DNA of 7,923 nt, from NCBI GenBank assembly GCA_002254745.1, contig NJED01000036.1, positions 1 to 7,923 of the forward strand, given 5' to 3'. This stretch comes from Desulfurococcales archaeon ex4484_217_1. GTDB lineage: Archaea; Thermoproteota; Thermoprotei_A; EX4484-217-1. Shown here in pieces: positions 1 through 6,885 of this stretch. How positions within the stretch are numbered: position 1 is the first letter of the stretch; every line of letters begins with the position of its first letter. The notes under the pieces were generated by a model. That model did not search any database. It worked only from the letters and a program-made list of their open reading frames with translations, and had not been told where the DNA came from. A program made the position numbers and the translations under genes.

Positions 1-396
1 GACACATTAATTTACCTTGTAACCCACATGTATGCTGTTTCAACGGGAAAACCTCATAGAAGAAGAATTTTCGAACTAAACAATATTGCTGGAGGTTACG
101 GAGATTATGATAGAATACTTAGAAGAATAGCTACACTGGCTGTAGAATGGGGTTTCGGATTTGCTAAGGCGATAAGGGTAGTAGTTAAGGAGACTAGGAA
201 CAAAGTTTTTAGAGATTTCCTAGTGCGCTTAGGTGAATTACTGAACATAGGTGAGGACCCTGAAATATTCTTGGACGTGGAACGTAGAGCATTGCTAACT
301 GAAATGCAGGCTCATTATGGTAGAATAGTAGAAGCAACAAAACTACTACTTGGCGTATATACTCAAGCGTTTCAAGCGCTATGTTTATGGCTATAA
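1..396 (+). CDS. Type II secretion/type IV pilus F-domain (FlaJ/TadC-like) membrane protein, 5' part; cut by window edge and frameshifted at its 3' end
   Basis: The reading frame is open from base 1, so the true start lies upstream; the ATG at 28 is internal. The 131 visible codons read like the first cytoplasmic T2SF domain of archaeal FlaJ/TadC proteins: a helix with small and Pro residues (AVSTGKPHRRRIF), then a tyrosine-glycine turn (GGYGDYDRILRRIA), an acidic-hydrophobic helix, and a helix rich in Arg/Glu leading to LLLGVY, where the membrane part should begin. After GVY this frame turns into an unnatural tail (TQAFQALCLWL) and stops, while another frame continues with a membrane segment (SSVSSAMFMAITV). 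The two open frames are therefore one gene broken near 355-363. Family role: the inner-membrane platform on which an ATPase drives assembly of an archaellum, pilus or secretion filament. Whether it is archaellum ArlJ or a pilus homologue cannot be decided; the partner ATPase would be expected upstream, outside the window. Confidence 0.75.
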   Translation, partial: DTLIYLVTHMYAVSTGKPHRRRIFELNNIAGGYGDYDRILRRIATLAVEWGFGFAKAIRVVVKETRNKVFRDFLVRLGELLNIGEDPEIFLDVERRALLTEMQAHYGRIVEATKLLLGVYTQAFQALCLWL

Positions 397-1436
397 CAGT
401 TATTATATTCTCAATGCTATTCTCCTCTTCAGTAGACACCGTTGTAGCTGCTTACATAGGTATAACAGTAGCATTAGTTTTCTTAGTTTACGTGCTTTAC
501 AAGATACTTCCTAGAGAGAGATTAACACACAATATTGGTGAATACCCTCCTGAAAGAAAAAAATATAGAACACTACTTGCCATGGGCATTAGTTTATCTA
601 TAATTACGGGCTTATTCATATATGGATATGTTGGAAATCCAAGCCTAGCTATGAGCCTTGGAGCTTTGCCATTACTTATTCCAGGCTTCTACGCTAAGAA
701 GATTGAAAAGAGAATAAGAGAAGTGGAAGCATTTTTCCCAATATTTGTCAGAAGCTTTGGGCTAACATATGCTACTGTCCCTCATACCCCTAAAGCACTA
801 ACTTCAACTTTGAGAAGCGATTATGGTCCTTTGACGAAGTATCTTCAAAGACTCCTAGCAAGGTTAGCTATCGGTGTTGACCCTAAAATTTCCTGGAAGA
901 AGCTTATCGTGGAAACATGGAGTGAACTATTACGTAGAAACGTTAACGTACTTTTCGATGCTATAGATGCTGGAGGGGATTTGGCGAACGTTGGTACCGT
1001 ACTTAGCGAAACATCATTTAGAATTATGGACATTAGAAAGCAGAGAATACAAGTAACTAAAGCTTTCGAATCTACGGTATACATAATACACTCACTTCTC
1101 GTAGCCGTACTAACTTTCGTACTAGAACTTCTTTCCATATTCTATAAATTAATGTCAACACTGCAGAAAGTAGAAATAGGTATGTATATAATACTTCCCT
1201 TCCAACCAATACCCCTTGATACCGCTATTTTGGCTACCGTAATATTTGTTATCGTAATGGCCATTATAAATGCTTTCGCAATAAAAGTTGCCCAAGGAGG
1301 AATGTACGAAACAGTCTGGGTTCCTCTAAGTATCCTTTTAGCAATAAGCGGCTTAGTTATGTTTGGTACAAAGCTTATGTCAAACATGATGTTCGCTGAA
1401 CTACTTGAGATTACAGAAACTTTCTCAACAGTATAG
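381..1436 (+). CDS. Type II secretion/type IV pilus F-domain (FlaJ/TadC-like) membrane protein, 3' part in a second frame
   Basis: This 351-codon frame is the membrane-rich remainder of the gene that starts before base 1. In-frame codons extend upstream of the ATG at 381 (from about 363: SSVSSAMFMA) and join the first frame if two bases are removed from the TATATA run. Visible order: two membrane helices (residues about 3-42), a basic stretch with LPRERL, two more helices (about 64-85 and 88-105), then the second T2SF domain (about 110-230, with FFPIFVRSFG, a conserved DAIDAGGD helix turn and RKQRIQVTKAFES), and four or so C-terminal helices. This pattern of T2SF domains alternating with membrane bundles is typical of archaeal FlaJ-like proteins. 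The ATG at 381 has no clear Shine-Dalgarno sequence and lies inside a helix, so independent translation seems unlikely. Without the missing N-terminal segment the protein would lack its first cytoplasmic domain and is probably not functional unless frameshifting restores it. Confidence 0.8.
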   Translation: MFMAITVIIFSMLFSSSVDTVVAAYIGITVALVFLVYVLYKILPRERLTHNIGEYPPERKKYRTLLAMGISLSIITGLFIYGYVGNPSLAMSLGALPLLIPGFYAKKIEKRIREVEAFFPIFVRSFGLTYATVPHTPKALTSTLRSDYGPLTKYLQRLLARLAIGVDPKISWKKLIVETWSELLRRNVNVLFDAIDAGGDLANVGTVLSETSFRIMDIRKQRIQVTKAFESTVYIIHSLLVAVLTFVLELLSIFYKLMSTLQKVEIGMYIILPFQPIPLDTAILATVIFVIVMAIINAFAIKVAQGGMYETVWVPLSILLAISGLVMFGTKLMSNMMFAELLEITETFSTV

Positions 1437-1510
1437 GCTCTAAATACCCATGGACACTATTAGCTTATTTAGAGAATTGACCAGCATATTTACCGACAAT
1501 ATGTAGAACG

Positions 1511-1786
1511 TTAAAAAGAACATAGCACTACCTTTATCCCCGCAATTCCCGTAATTATGCCTAGTACGAAGTAAACTATCGTCATTGCAGGGGATCTCAA
1601 TACGTTTAACAATTCCTCCATGTTAGAGAGACTGCTTAATCTTAAAGCTATATATATTATGGTGTAAACAGCTACGAAGAAGAAGGCTAATAATATGAAG
1701 TCTTCAATCCAACTACTACTTTTCTTCCTCATGGAAATAGGCAATGTTTTCATGTTTTTCGACCCACAGTCGCTAGGACTCTTCAT
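1511..1786 (-). CDS. Small hypothetical membrane protein with two transmembrane helices
   Basis: I do not recognise the family. The 91-codon minus-strand frame fills most of the 400-base gap between the secretion gene and the surface-protein gene. It has a polar, basic N terminus (MRKKSSSWIEDF), a first hydrophobic helix at about residues 29-50 (LLAFFFVAVYTIIYIALRL), a polar linker with NMEELLNVLRS, and a second helix at about 67-89 with small residues (VLGIITGIAGI). Codon use (ATA, TTA, AGA/AGG) fits the neighbours, which favours a real gene over a chance frame. The start is uncertain: ATG codons occur at 1786, 1753 and 1732. The TATATA box at 1791-1796 lies too close to 1786 to drive that start, so 1753 or 1732 may be the true one. 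No clear Shine-Dalgarno sequence precedes any of them. It would be divergent from the surface-protein gene at 1837. Confidence 0.45.
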   Translation of the reverse strand: MKSPSDCGSKNMKTLPISMRKKSSSWIEDFILLAFFFVAVYTIIYIALRLSSLSNMEELLNVLRSPAMTIVYFVLGIITGIAGIKVVLCSF

Positions 1787-1790
1787 ATTC

Positions 1791-1796
1791 TATATA
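1791..1796. promoter_or_regulatory. Palindromic TATA box between divergent genes
   Basis: TATATA lies between the minus-strand small membrane protein and the plus-strand surface protein. Being self-complementary it could seat TBP for either direction. On the plus strand a start site about 25 bases downstream would leave a leader of roughly 15-20 bases before the ATG at 1837; a second weak box, CTATAGTA, lies at 1811-1818. On the minus strand it would favour the internal ATG at 1753. This is inference from spacing only. Confidence 0.3.
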
Positions 1797-1836
1797 CCAT
1801 GTAGCTCTGACTATAGTACAGATAGCGGGTAGCAGT

Positions 1837-3771
1837 ATGACTTTAAAGCAACATGATTCATACTTAGTGGAGTGTATTGTAGCGCTTATCCTACTAGCCA
1901 TAGTTTTAGTCCAACCTATTTCCTCCTTCACAACTAATTATAGTTGGAGAGAATTTATTATCCTACATTACGGTGCCGTTATCCGGGCGACATTAGATCT
2001 AAACTTGAATAGCAATATTTGGACTGTAACTAGTCCTCTAACCATGGATGTAGAATTACTATTACTAAAAAGCATAAATGTAAGCATAAATGCTGTATTA
2101 AAGATGAAGTACATTATAGGTTCAAAAGAGGTCTATGAGGAGTCATGGTATTTAGGTAAATTATCTAGGACTAGGAGAGCAATAGTGGGTAAAATAAGTA
2201 TATATCCTAAGGCATTTGTTTTGAAAAAAATAAGGAACAATGAAGAAAGCCTAGAACTTACCCTGATACCTAAAGTGGAGTTAATAAGTAGCAAGGGTAT
2301 ATCAGTAAGCGATAACCCTGCACCTTTCCACCTTATAGCTGTTAGTGAAGAAGTAAAGAATGTCAAAATAGCATACAGCACTACTGGTGTTTACGAGAAC
2401 ACGTCAATAGTTGAAGTAAATGTCATGTTAAATGCTTTCTGGGACCCTATGAAGGACTTAGAACCTATAGGACTTACTGTAAGAGGTTTCAATTTCAACT
2501 CAAATAATACTGTTGAGATAATCGCACAGATAAAAACTAATACAACGTTACTTACTTCAACATACGTTGGAAGTTTTATTGGGGAATTTGATACTGAAGA
2601 ATTGGTCTCAATACCTCAAGACTATTTGAAAACTTTATGCGAAAGTACAGGGAGCGTTGCCTTGAATATAGAAGTAATTGTAATAGGAGAGAAGATGCTG
2701 ACAATAACTGTCCCTATAGAAATTCTCTGTGTAACATTAAAGCCTGATGTTTATGTGGAAGTTATTATTCAAGAAAGCAGCTTTGCAAAGCAGAAAATAC
2801 CAGTAACTATTAGGGTAGTTAATAATGATGAGAAACAGGAAATATTTTTAGAAAAAGTAAAATTAATAGCAAATAACACGTTGATATTTGAAAAACCATT
2901 TAAGGAGATTGTTTTTGAGGAATCTGAGAAAAACATTTTCACACACATAGTGTTTAATGAGACAGGCTCATATGCGGTTATAGCATGTATAGAGTTCAGA
3001 GATTATACGCTGAGATTATTTAAGGAGAACTCTACAACCTATGCTATTAGAATTTTAAATCCTCTTCACTTGAAGGCTAAAAAGAACAAATACGATATAG
3101 ACGAGAAGGTAGAGTTCACTGTTGAAACTGGTTTACCGGAAGTAGAAGCTACATTACAGTATAGGCTTGAAAATTCAAGTAAGTGGGTTTCGCTGGAATT
3201 TGTAAAGCTAAAATTTCCGGAAACCTCAATAACCGTAGACTCACTCGGTAAACCTGGCAGATACGTGTTTAGAGTAGTTACTACTAATGGTATAGTAAGC
3301 AATGAGGTAGTAATAGAGGTGTCTAGAAAAATTATGGTGAAAGCCTCTCCATCCTATTTAGAGGTTAAACCTGGAACACTCATCAACTTGACTGTAACAA
3401 TAACACCCTTACCTCCAAATAATACACAATTGGTTTTACTGAAACAAGGGAATACTTTAGGACCATGGGTACCCGTGCCTAATGCTTCGGTGAAGAAAAT
3501 GAAGTCAACTTACATAGTATCTTTTAAAGCACCTCAAACGGCTGGAATATATGTATACAAAGTAGATTTAATTTCGGAATCTAAGGTTGTGTCTTCCTCA
3601 AACCCTATTAGTATCAAAGTAGTGAAAGGTCAAGAGAAAAGACAGGTAAGTTTACAAATTTTGGGTATCATTAGAATTGGAAGCGGGATTTTGCCCATTG
3701 AAGTCTACATTGCCTCCTTATCAACGCTTTGTCTTCTCTCATTTATCTTTTGGAGAAGGTATAAGGTTTAG
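1837..3771 (+). CDS. Large membrane-anchored surface protein with Ig/CARDB-like domains
   Basis: This 644-residue protein matches no named family I can identify, but its architecture is clear. A hydrophobic N-terminal segment (residues about 9-30, CIVALILLAIVLVQPISSF) looks like a signal peptide or anchor. A long beta-rich ectodomain follows: an N-terminal part with no family I can name (about 35-300), a CARDB-like stretch (about 302-395, with VYVEVIIQESS and VTIRVVNNDEKQ), and two Ig/fibronectin-like repeats (about 408-495 and 497-600, the latter with SYLEVKPGTLINLTVTI). A C-terminal helix (about 621-639) ends in the basic stop-transfer tail WRRYKV. At least eleven N-x-S/T sequons are present (for example NVS, NTS, NNT, NET, NST, NSS, NLT, NAS), as expected of a glycosylated archaeal cell-surface protein. 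The ATG at 1837 sits just before the signal segment; a weak GGGT lies upstream. Its stop codon overlaps that of the convergent MetRS gene by 3-4 bases. Adhesion or S-layer association is possible but unproven. Confidence 0.8.
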   Translation: MTLKQHDSYLVECIVALILLAIVLVQPISSFTTNYSWREFIILHYGAVIRATLDLNLNSNIWTVTSPLTMDVELLLLKSINVSINAVLKMKYIIGSKEVYEESWYLGKLSRTRRAIVGKISIYPKAFVLKKIRNNEESLELTLIPKVELISSKGISVSDNPAPFHLIAVSEEVKNVKIAYSTTGVYENTSIVEVNVMLNAFWDPMKDLEPIGLTVRGFNFNSNNTVEIIAQIKTNTTLLTSTYVGSFIGEFDTEELVSIPQDYLKTLCESTGSVALNIEVIVIGEKMLTITVPIEILCVTLKPDVYVEVIIQESSFAKQKIPVTIRVVNNDEKQEIFLEKVKLIANNTLIFEKPFKEIVFEESEKNIFTHIVFNETGSYAVIACIEFRDYTLRLFKENSTTYAIRILNPLHLKAKKNKYDIDEKVEFTVETGLPEVEATLQYRLENSSKWVSLEFVKLKFPETSITVDSLGKPGRYVFRVVTTNGIVSNEVVIEVSRKIMVKASPSYLEVKPGTLINLTVTITPLPPNNTQLVLLKQGNTLGPWVPVPNASVKKMKSTYIVSFKAPQTAGIYVYKVDLISESKVVSSSNPISIKVVKGQEKRQVSLQILGIIRIGSGILPIEVYIASLSTLCLLSFIFWRRYKV

Positions 3772-5288
3772 AGTTTTGCAAAAAGTATAGGCTTTACTCT
3801 TTCAAGTTTTCTGAAATCTACGTTTTCACCATAATCTTTTAACTCAACTATTCTCAGCGGTTTATCGTATCCTAGATGTTTAAACAATATGCTCATTGTT
3901 TTAGGTATTACCGGGTATAGTAATGAAGCTATAAAGATTAGAGATTCAAAGGAATTAAACATTACCTTTACGAACTCTTTGTACTGCTTATTCTTAGCCA
4001 ATTTCCATGGTTCTTTCTCATTAAAGTAGTTGTTTAGCATAAATACTATTTTCATAATCTCTTCAATAAGCTCCTTAATCTTTAGCTCATTAACAAACCT
4101 ATCGACGCTAGCTAAGACGTTTTCTACAGCTTTTTTCAGATTTTCGTCTACAACTAAACCTTGTTTTTCAGCTGAAACTAAGACTTCAAAGTATCTGTTG
4201 TATAGTGCGAAAGCTCTGGTCACGAAATTGCCTAGAGTATTTGCTAGCTCAGAATTTACCATGCTCTTTAATTCTTCCTCATTAAATTCTACATCCTTAA
4301 ACGGGGAGAATTTACGAGATAAATAGTAACGTATATTGTCTGCTCCGTATTTGTCTACGTAGTGATCTAGGCTTCTTGCCCCCGCTGATTTGGAAACCTT
4401 TCGTCCACCAACAGTTATGAATCCATGTGCAAGCACTCTCTTAGGTAACTTGAAACCAGCTGACATTAAAATTGCAGGCCATATAACGGTATGGAACCAT
4501 AAAATATCCTTCCCTATGAGCTGCATATCTGGCGGCCAGTATTTGGAAAATTCCTTCTTATTAACGTAGTAGCCTACACCCGAGACATAGTTTAAAAGTG
4601 CATCTATCCACACGTAGGCTACATGTTTTTCATCGAAAGGTAATGGTATGCCCCACTCAAGATACTCTTTAGGCCTTGAAATACTTATATCCCTGAGTTC
4701 CCCCTTTACCTTGCTAATTACCTCATTCCTGTATCTTTCAGGTAGAAACTCAGGGTTTTCTTCATAAAGTTTGAGAAGTTTGTCTTTGTAAGCACTTAAC
4801 TTGAAGAAATACGATTCCATTTTCAACTTCTCAACAGGTCTTAAATGTATTGGGCATAAACCGTCTTTAAGGTCTTTGGGTGTGTAATATCTTTCACAGT
4901 CAACACAATAAAATCCTTCATAATACCCTTTATAGATATCTCCTTTCTCATATATTTTCTTAAGAATTTCCTTAACCGTTTCTTCATGGTCTCTATCGGT
5001 TGTTCTTATGAATCTATTGTAGGAAATTAGGAGTTTACTCCACGCCTTTTTAAATATTTCTGCTTGCCTATCAACGAATTCTTTAACGTTAAAACCTCTC
5101 TTCCTAGCTTCTCTAAATATCTTCATACCGTGTTCATCAGTTCCCGTTAGGAAGAAAACATCATAACCTAGGCTCTGCTTATACCTTGCAATAACGTCTG
5201 CTATTACCGTAGTGTATGCTGTCCCAATATGCGGTGGGTTATTAGGATAATATATTGGTGTTGTTATGTAAAACTTCCTACTACTCAC
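3768..5288 (-). CDS. metG: Methionyl-tRNA synthetase, Thermus-type with one zinc knuckle
   Basis: Class I aminoacyl-tRNA synthetase that joins methionine to tRNA-Met in the cytoplasm, using ATP. The 506 residues contain the whole Rossmann-fold catalytic core and helical anticodon-binding domain. Visible motifs: the HIGH-like signature as PHIGT (19-23), TGTDEHG (48-54), a single zinc knuckle with Cys128, Cys131, Cys145 and His148 (CPIH), the core helix VAYVWIDALLNY, and the KMSKS loop as KVSKS (297-301). The Cys-Cys-Cys-His zinc set and spacing are those of the Thermus enzyme, not the double knuckle of usual archaeal MetRS. The C-terminal tRNA-binding (MetRS-beta/EMAP-like) extension is absent. 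The start is GTG: an in-frame TAA lies directly before it and no other start is available. GAGAGG nine bases upstream is a fair Shine-Dalgarno sequence. The second His of HIGH is replaced by Thr; variants at this place occur in some bacterial MetRS. A gene of bacterial origin is inferred. Confidence 0.95.
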   Translation of the reverse strand: MSSRKFYITTPIYYPNNPPHIGTAYTTVIADVIARYKQSLGYDVFFLTGTDEHGMKIFREARKRGFNVKEFVDRQAEIFKKAWSKLLISYNRFIRTTDRDHEETVKEILKKIYEKGDIYKGYYEGFYCVDCERYYTPKDLKDGLCPIHLRPVEKLKMESYFFKLSAYKDKLLKLYEENPEFLPERYRNEVISKVKGELRDISISRPKEYLEWGIPLPFDEKHVAYVWIDALLNYVSGVGYYVNKKEFSKYWPPDMQLIGKDILWFHTVIWPAILMSAGFKLPKRVLAHGFITVGGRKVSKSAGARSLDHYVDKYGADNIRYYLSRKFSPFKDVEFNEEELKSMVNSELANTLGNFVTRAFALYNRYFEVLVSAEKQGLVVDENLKKAVENVLASVDRFVNELKIKELIEEIMKIVFMLNNYFNEKEPWKLAKNKQYKEFVKVMFNSFESLIFIASLLYPVIPKTMSILFKHLGYDKPLRIVELKDYGENVDFRKLERVKPILFAKL

Positions 5289-5297
5289 TTAGTTTCG

Positions 5298-5303
5298 CCT
5301 CTC
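5298..5303 (-). promoter_or_regulatory. Shine-Dalgarno sequence of metG (supports GTG start)
   Basis: On the minus strand GAGAGG ends nine bases before the GTG at 5288. Since a TAA codon stands immediately in front of that GTG in the same frame, this site and the stop together fix the start. Confidence 0.5.
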
Positions 5304-5310
5304 TTTAAAA

Positions 5311-5320
5311 CACTTTATAA
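5311..5320 (-). promoter_or_regulatory. Putative TATA box of metG
   Basis: Read on the minus strand the sequence is TTATAAAGTG, a good archaeal TATA box with purine-rich bases upstream. It lies about 27-32 bases before the GTG start, so transcription should begin very near the gene with a short or absent leader. A second candidate, TTTTAAAG, lies closer to the gene at about 5303-5310. Position and composition are the only evidence. Confidence 0.4.
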
Positions 5321-5345
5321 TGCTTCTTAACTTAAGTTTTCTGAA

Positions 5346-5362
5346 AGGAAAAATAAATATTT
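5346..5362 (+). promoter_or_regulatory. Putative BRE/TATA element upstream of the UPF0282 gene
   Basis: The plus strand reads AGGAAAAATAAATATTT, a purine-rich stretch followed by an A/T box, as in archaeal BRE-TATA promoters. It would give a start site near 5380-5390 and a leader of about 25-35 bases. An alternative A/T box, ATTAAATATT, lies at 5371-5380. The 126-base gap between the two divergent start codons holds both promoters and nothing else that I can see. Confidence 0.3.
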
Positions 5363-5414
5363 AGTACGTAATTAAATATTACAGTCATTCAGACATTTAA
5401 GGATATGGTTTGCT

Positions 5415-6287
5415 ATGGAAATTAAGCTTCTGGCCTTCGACAGTTTAGGTGTACGTTCCCAGTCAACTTTCATACAGACAAAGGACGTAATAATACATAT
5501 AGACCCAGCGGCAGCTCTTGCACCTAGACGTTTCGGCTTACCTCCACATAGGATTGAAATAGATAAGCTCCATGAGTTAGCTGAAGTAATTGCAGACCAC
5601 CTAAGAGACGCAGAATTAGTTATCATAACGCATTACCATTATGATCACCACGATCCTAATAGGCTAATTCCTATAGAACTCTATAAGGGCAAGGAAGTTT
5701 ACATTAAGCATCCAACAGAGAAAATCAATATTTCCCAGAGAATCAGAGCATCAAGGTTTTTAAAGATGATAAGACAGTATGCTAGAGACATTAAAGTAGC
5801 CGACAATAATGTCGTGGTGAAAGGTGGAACAGTTATTAAATTCTCTGAACCCGTGCCGCATGGTGTTAACGATAAATTAGGTTATGTTATTGAAGTTTCA
5901 CTACGTAGTGGCGAAGGCTCATTAGTCTATACTTCAGATGTTGAAGGCCCTGTTTTAGAAAACCAACTAAGGTTCATTGTAAATGAGAAACCAGAGTTAG
6001 CCATCATAGACGGACCTCTAACGTACATGCTTGGCTACCGTTTCTCCTATGATGACTTAAATAAGGCTATAAGAAATCTGAAGAAAATAGTTTCTTCAGG
6101 TGTTAAAACTATTATCTTAGACCATCATTTAGTTAGAGACCCTGATTACGTAGAGAGAATTTCTGAAGTATTAGATTATGCTAGAACATTTAAAGTGAAA
6201 GTGTTAACAGCTGCAGAATATATGGGTAAGCCAGTTAATGTACTCGAAGTTAAGAGGAAAGAACTATACGGGACGGAGCAAAAGTAG
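5415..6287 (+). CDS. UPF0282 family metallo-beta-lactamase-fold protein
   Basis: This 290-residue protein belongs to UPF0282, an archaeal family of about 300 residues with a metallo-beta-lactamase fold and no settled function. The opening MEIKLLAFDSLGVRSQSTF with IDPAAALAPRRFGLPPH (29-45) is the family hallmark. The metal site is intact: THYHYDHHDP gives His73, His75, Asp77 and His78; later ligand candidates are His149 (PVPHG), Asp175 (YTSDVEGP) and His237/His238 (ILDHH). It is therefore expected to be a metal-dependent hydrolase, probably acting on a phosphodiester or a related substrate, in the cytoplasm; the substrate is unknown. The ATG at 5415 is the only usable start, because an in-frame TAA occurs at 5373 with no ATG, GTG or TTG between. 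Its stop lies only three bases from the stop of the convergent gene fragment on the minus strand. It is divergent from metG, and no functional link between them is evident. Confidence 0.9.
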   Translation: MEIKLLAFDSLGVRSQSTFIQTKDVIIHIDPAAALAPRRFGLPPHRIEIDKLHELAEVIADHLRDAELVIITHYHYDHHDPNRLIPIELYKGKEVYIKHPTEKINISQRIRASRFLKMIRQYARDIKVADNNVVVKGGTVIKFSEPVPHGVNDKLGYVIEVSLRSGEGSLVYTSDVEGPVLENQLRFIVNEKPELAIIDGPLTYMLGYRFSYDDLNKAIRNLKKIVSSGVKTIILDHHLVRDPDYVERISEVLDYARTFKVKVLTAAEYMGKPVNVLEVKRKELYGTEQK

Positions 6288-6290
6288 GCT

Positions 6291-6455
6291 CTATAATTTC
6301 CTAAGTACTCTCGCCACTAGCATTTCTACGTACTTACTATACTTCCTTATGGTTTCTTCCGCGATTTCACTTGCTTTAGGACATAAGTTATCTACAATAA
6401 CCCTTCTCTCTTTAACATCGTAGATTAAGAGGACAGAAACTTCTATTAGGATGTT
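6291..6455 (-). pseudogene. 3' fragment of an unidentified gene, probably cut by the IS607 element
   Basis: The minus strand is open for 54 codons and stops at 6291, three bases from the convergent UPF0282 stop. The encoded sequence looks like the tail of a real cytoplasmic protein: a beta strand (VSVLLIYDVKERR), a second strand with a Cys-Pro turn (VIVDNLCPKASEI), and a charged amphipathic helix (AEETIRKYSKYVEM) ending in LVARVLRKL. Charge distribution and codons fit a genuine gene better than the overlapping plus-strand frame. No ATG, GTG or TTG occurs in frame before the late Met of the final helix, and the frame is closed by TAA at 6456-6458, inside or next to the left end of the IS607 element. 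The likely explanation is that the element inserted into this gene and the 5' portion now lies beyond its right end, outside the window. I do not recognise the family. Confidence 0.6.
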
Positions 6456-6471
6456 TTAGTATAATTTAGTA
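6455..6471 (+). repeat. Tandem TTTAGTA motif at the left end of the IS607 element
   Basis: TTTAGTA occurs at 6455-6461 and again at 6465-6471, exactly one helical turn (10 bases) apart, just before the tnpA start. IS607-type recombinases bind short repeats near the element ends, so this may be a TnpA binding site. It also overlaps the place where the tnpA promoter TATA box (AGTATAATTTA) would be, so binding could limit tnpA transcription. Both roles are inferred from position. Confidence 0.4.
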
Positions 6472-6482
6472 CGGGTTAAGAC

Positions 6483-6885
6483 ATGATGGCTAATAGTGCT
6501 GAGAGGTTGTTGAAACCTAGGGAGTTCTGTGAGATTGTAGGGATTAGCTACTCTACATTAAAGCAGTGGGTTCGTGAGGGCAGGGTCAAGGTTCTCCGTA
6601 CATCTACTGGTAGGTGGAGAATACCGTACTCTGAAGTAGAGCGGGTATTAGGTCTAAAACCAGAAGAAAAGGAAGTTAGAGCTATTATCTATGCTCGTGT
6701 CAGCTCCTCAGACCAGAAAGGTGATTTAGAGAGGCAAATCCAGTACCTTACACAGTATTGTTCAGCTAAAGGCTATAGAGTAGTTGATGTTCTAAGCGAC
6801 GTAGCTAGCGGGTTGAAGACTAATCGTAGAGGCTTATTGAAGCTCTTCAAAGAAGCTCCTAGAAGAGGTTGAGAAGAATGACTAG
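6483..6885 (+). pseudogene. tnpA: IS607-family TnpA (HTH/serine recombinase) with a large internal deletion
   Basis: The intact part encodes a MerR-like helix-turn-helix (residues 9-57: LLKPREFCEIVGISYSTLKQ, then GRWRIPYSEVERVLG) and the start of the serine-recombinase domain (66-122: AIIYARVSSSDQKGDLERQ, with Arg72, nucleophile Ser74 and Gln78). After GLLKLF the frame breaks to KEAPRRG and stops at 6872, giving 129 residues against about 190-210 in the family. The true C terminus survives in the next frame at 6850-6885, reading KKLLEEVEKND, so roughly 60 codons were lost between them. The lost part holds the second Arg motif (DRLxR) and the long helix, without which strand exchange is impossible. 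The retained C-terminal stop TAG at 6883 still overlaps the tnpB ATG (ATGACTAG), the usual arrangement in this family. The start may be the ATG at 6483 or the next codon. At most a DNA-binding fragment could be made. Confidence 0.85.

Noticed and set aside
350..382. Programmed -1 ribosomal frameshifting in the secretion gene
   Set aside because: The site TATATAC does not form a usual slippery heptamer and I see no strong downstream stem; a two-base slippage event explains it equally well.
1450..1506. An 18-codon plus-strand frame starting MDTISLFREL just after the secretion gene
   Set aside because: Too short, no ribosome binding site and no similarity that I can see; it is as likely to be chance.
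4030..4326. Plus-strand open frame inside metG, and similar antisense frames at 209-439, 845-1138, 1142-1387, 2133-2381, 3066-3302 and 5372-5626
   Set aside because: Each lies opposite a clear gene, has no recognisable domain and shows the Ser/Leu/Ile-rich composition of reverse-complement shadows.
5360..5368. TTTAGTACG, also present at 6465-6473 near the IS607 left end
   Set aside because: A 9-base match of A/T-rich promoter-like sequence can occur by chance in 8 kb, and there is no other sign of an element end near 5360.
6238..6423. Plus-strand open frame of 61 codons overlapping the end of the UPF0282 gene
   Set aside because: It overlaps the convergent minus-strand fragment 6291-6455, whose protein sequence and codon use look far more natural; the plus-strand version is low-complexity Ser/Thr/Leu, as expected of an antisense shadow.
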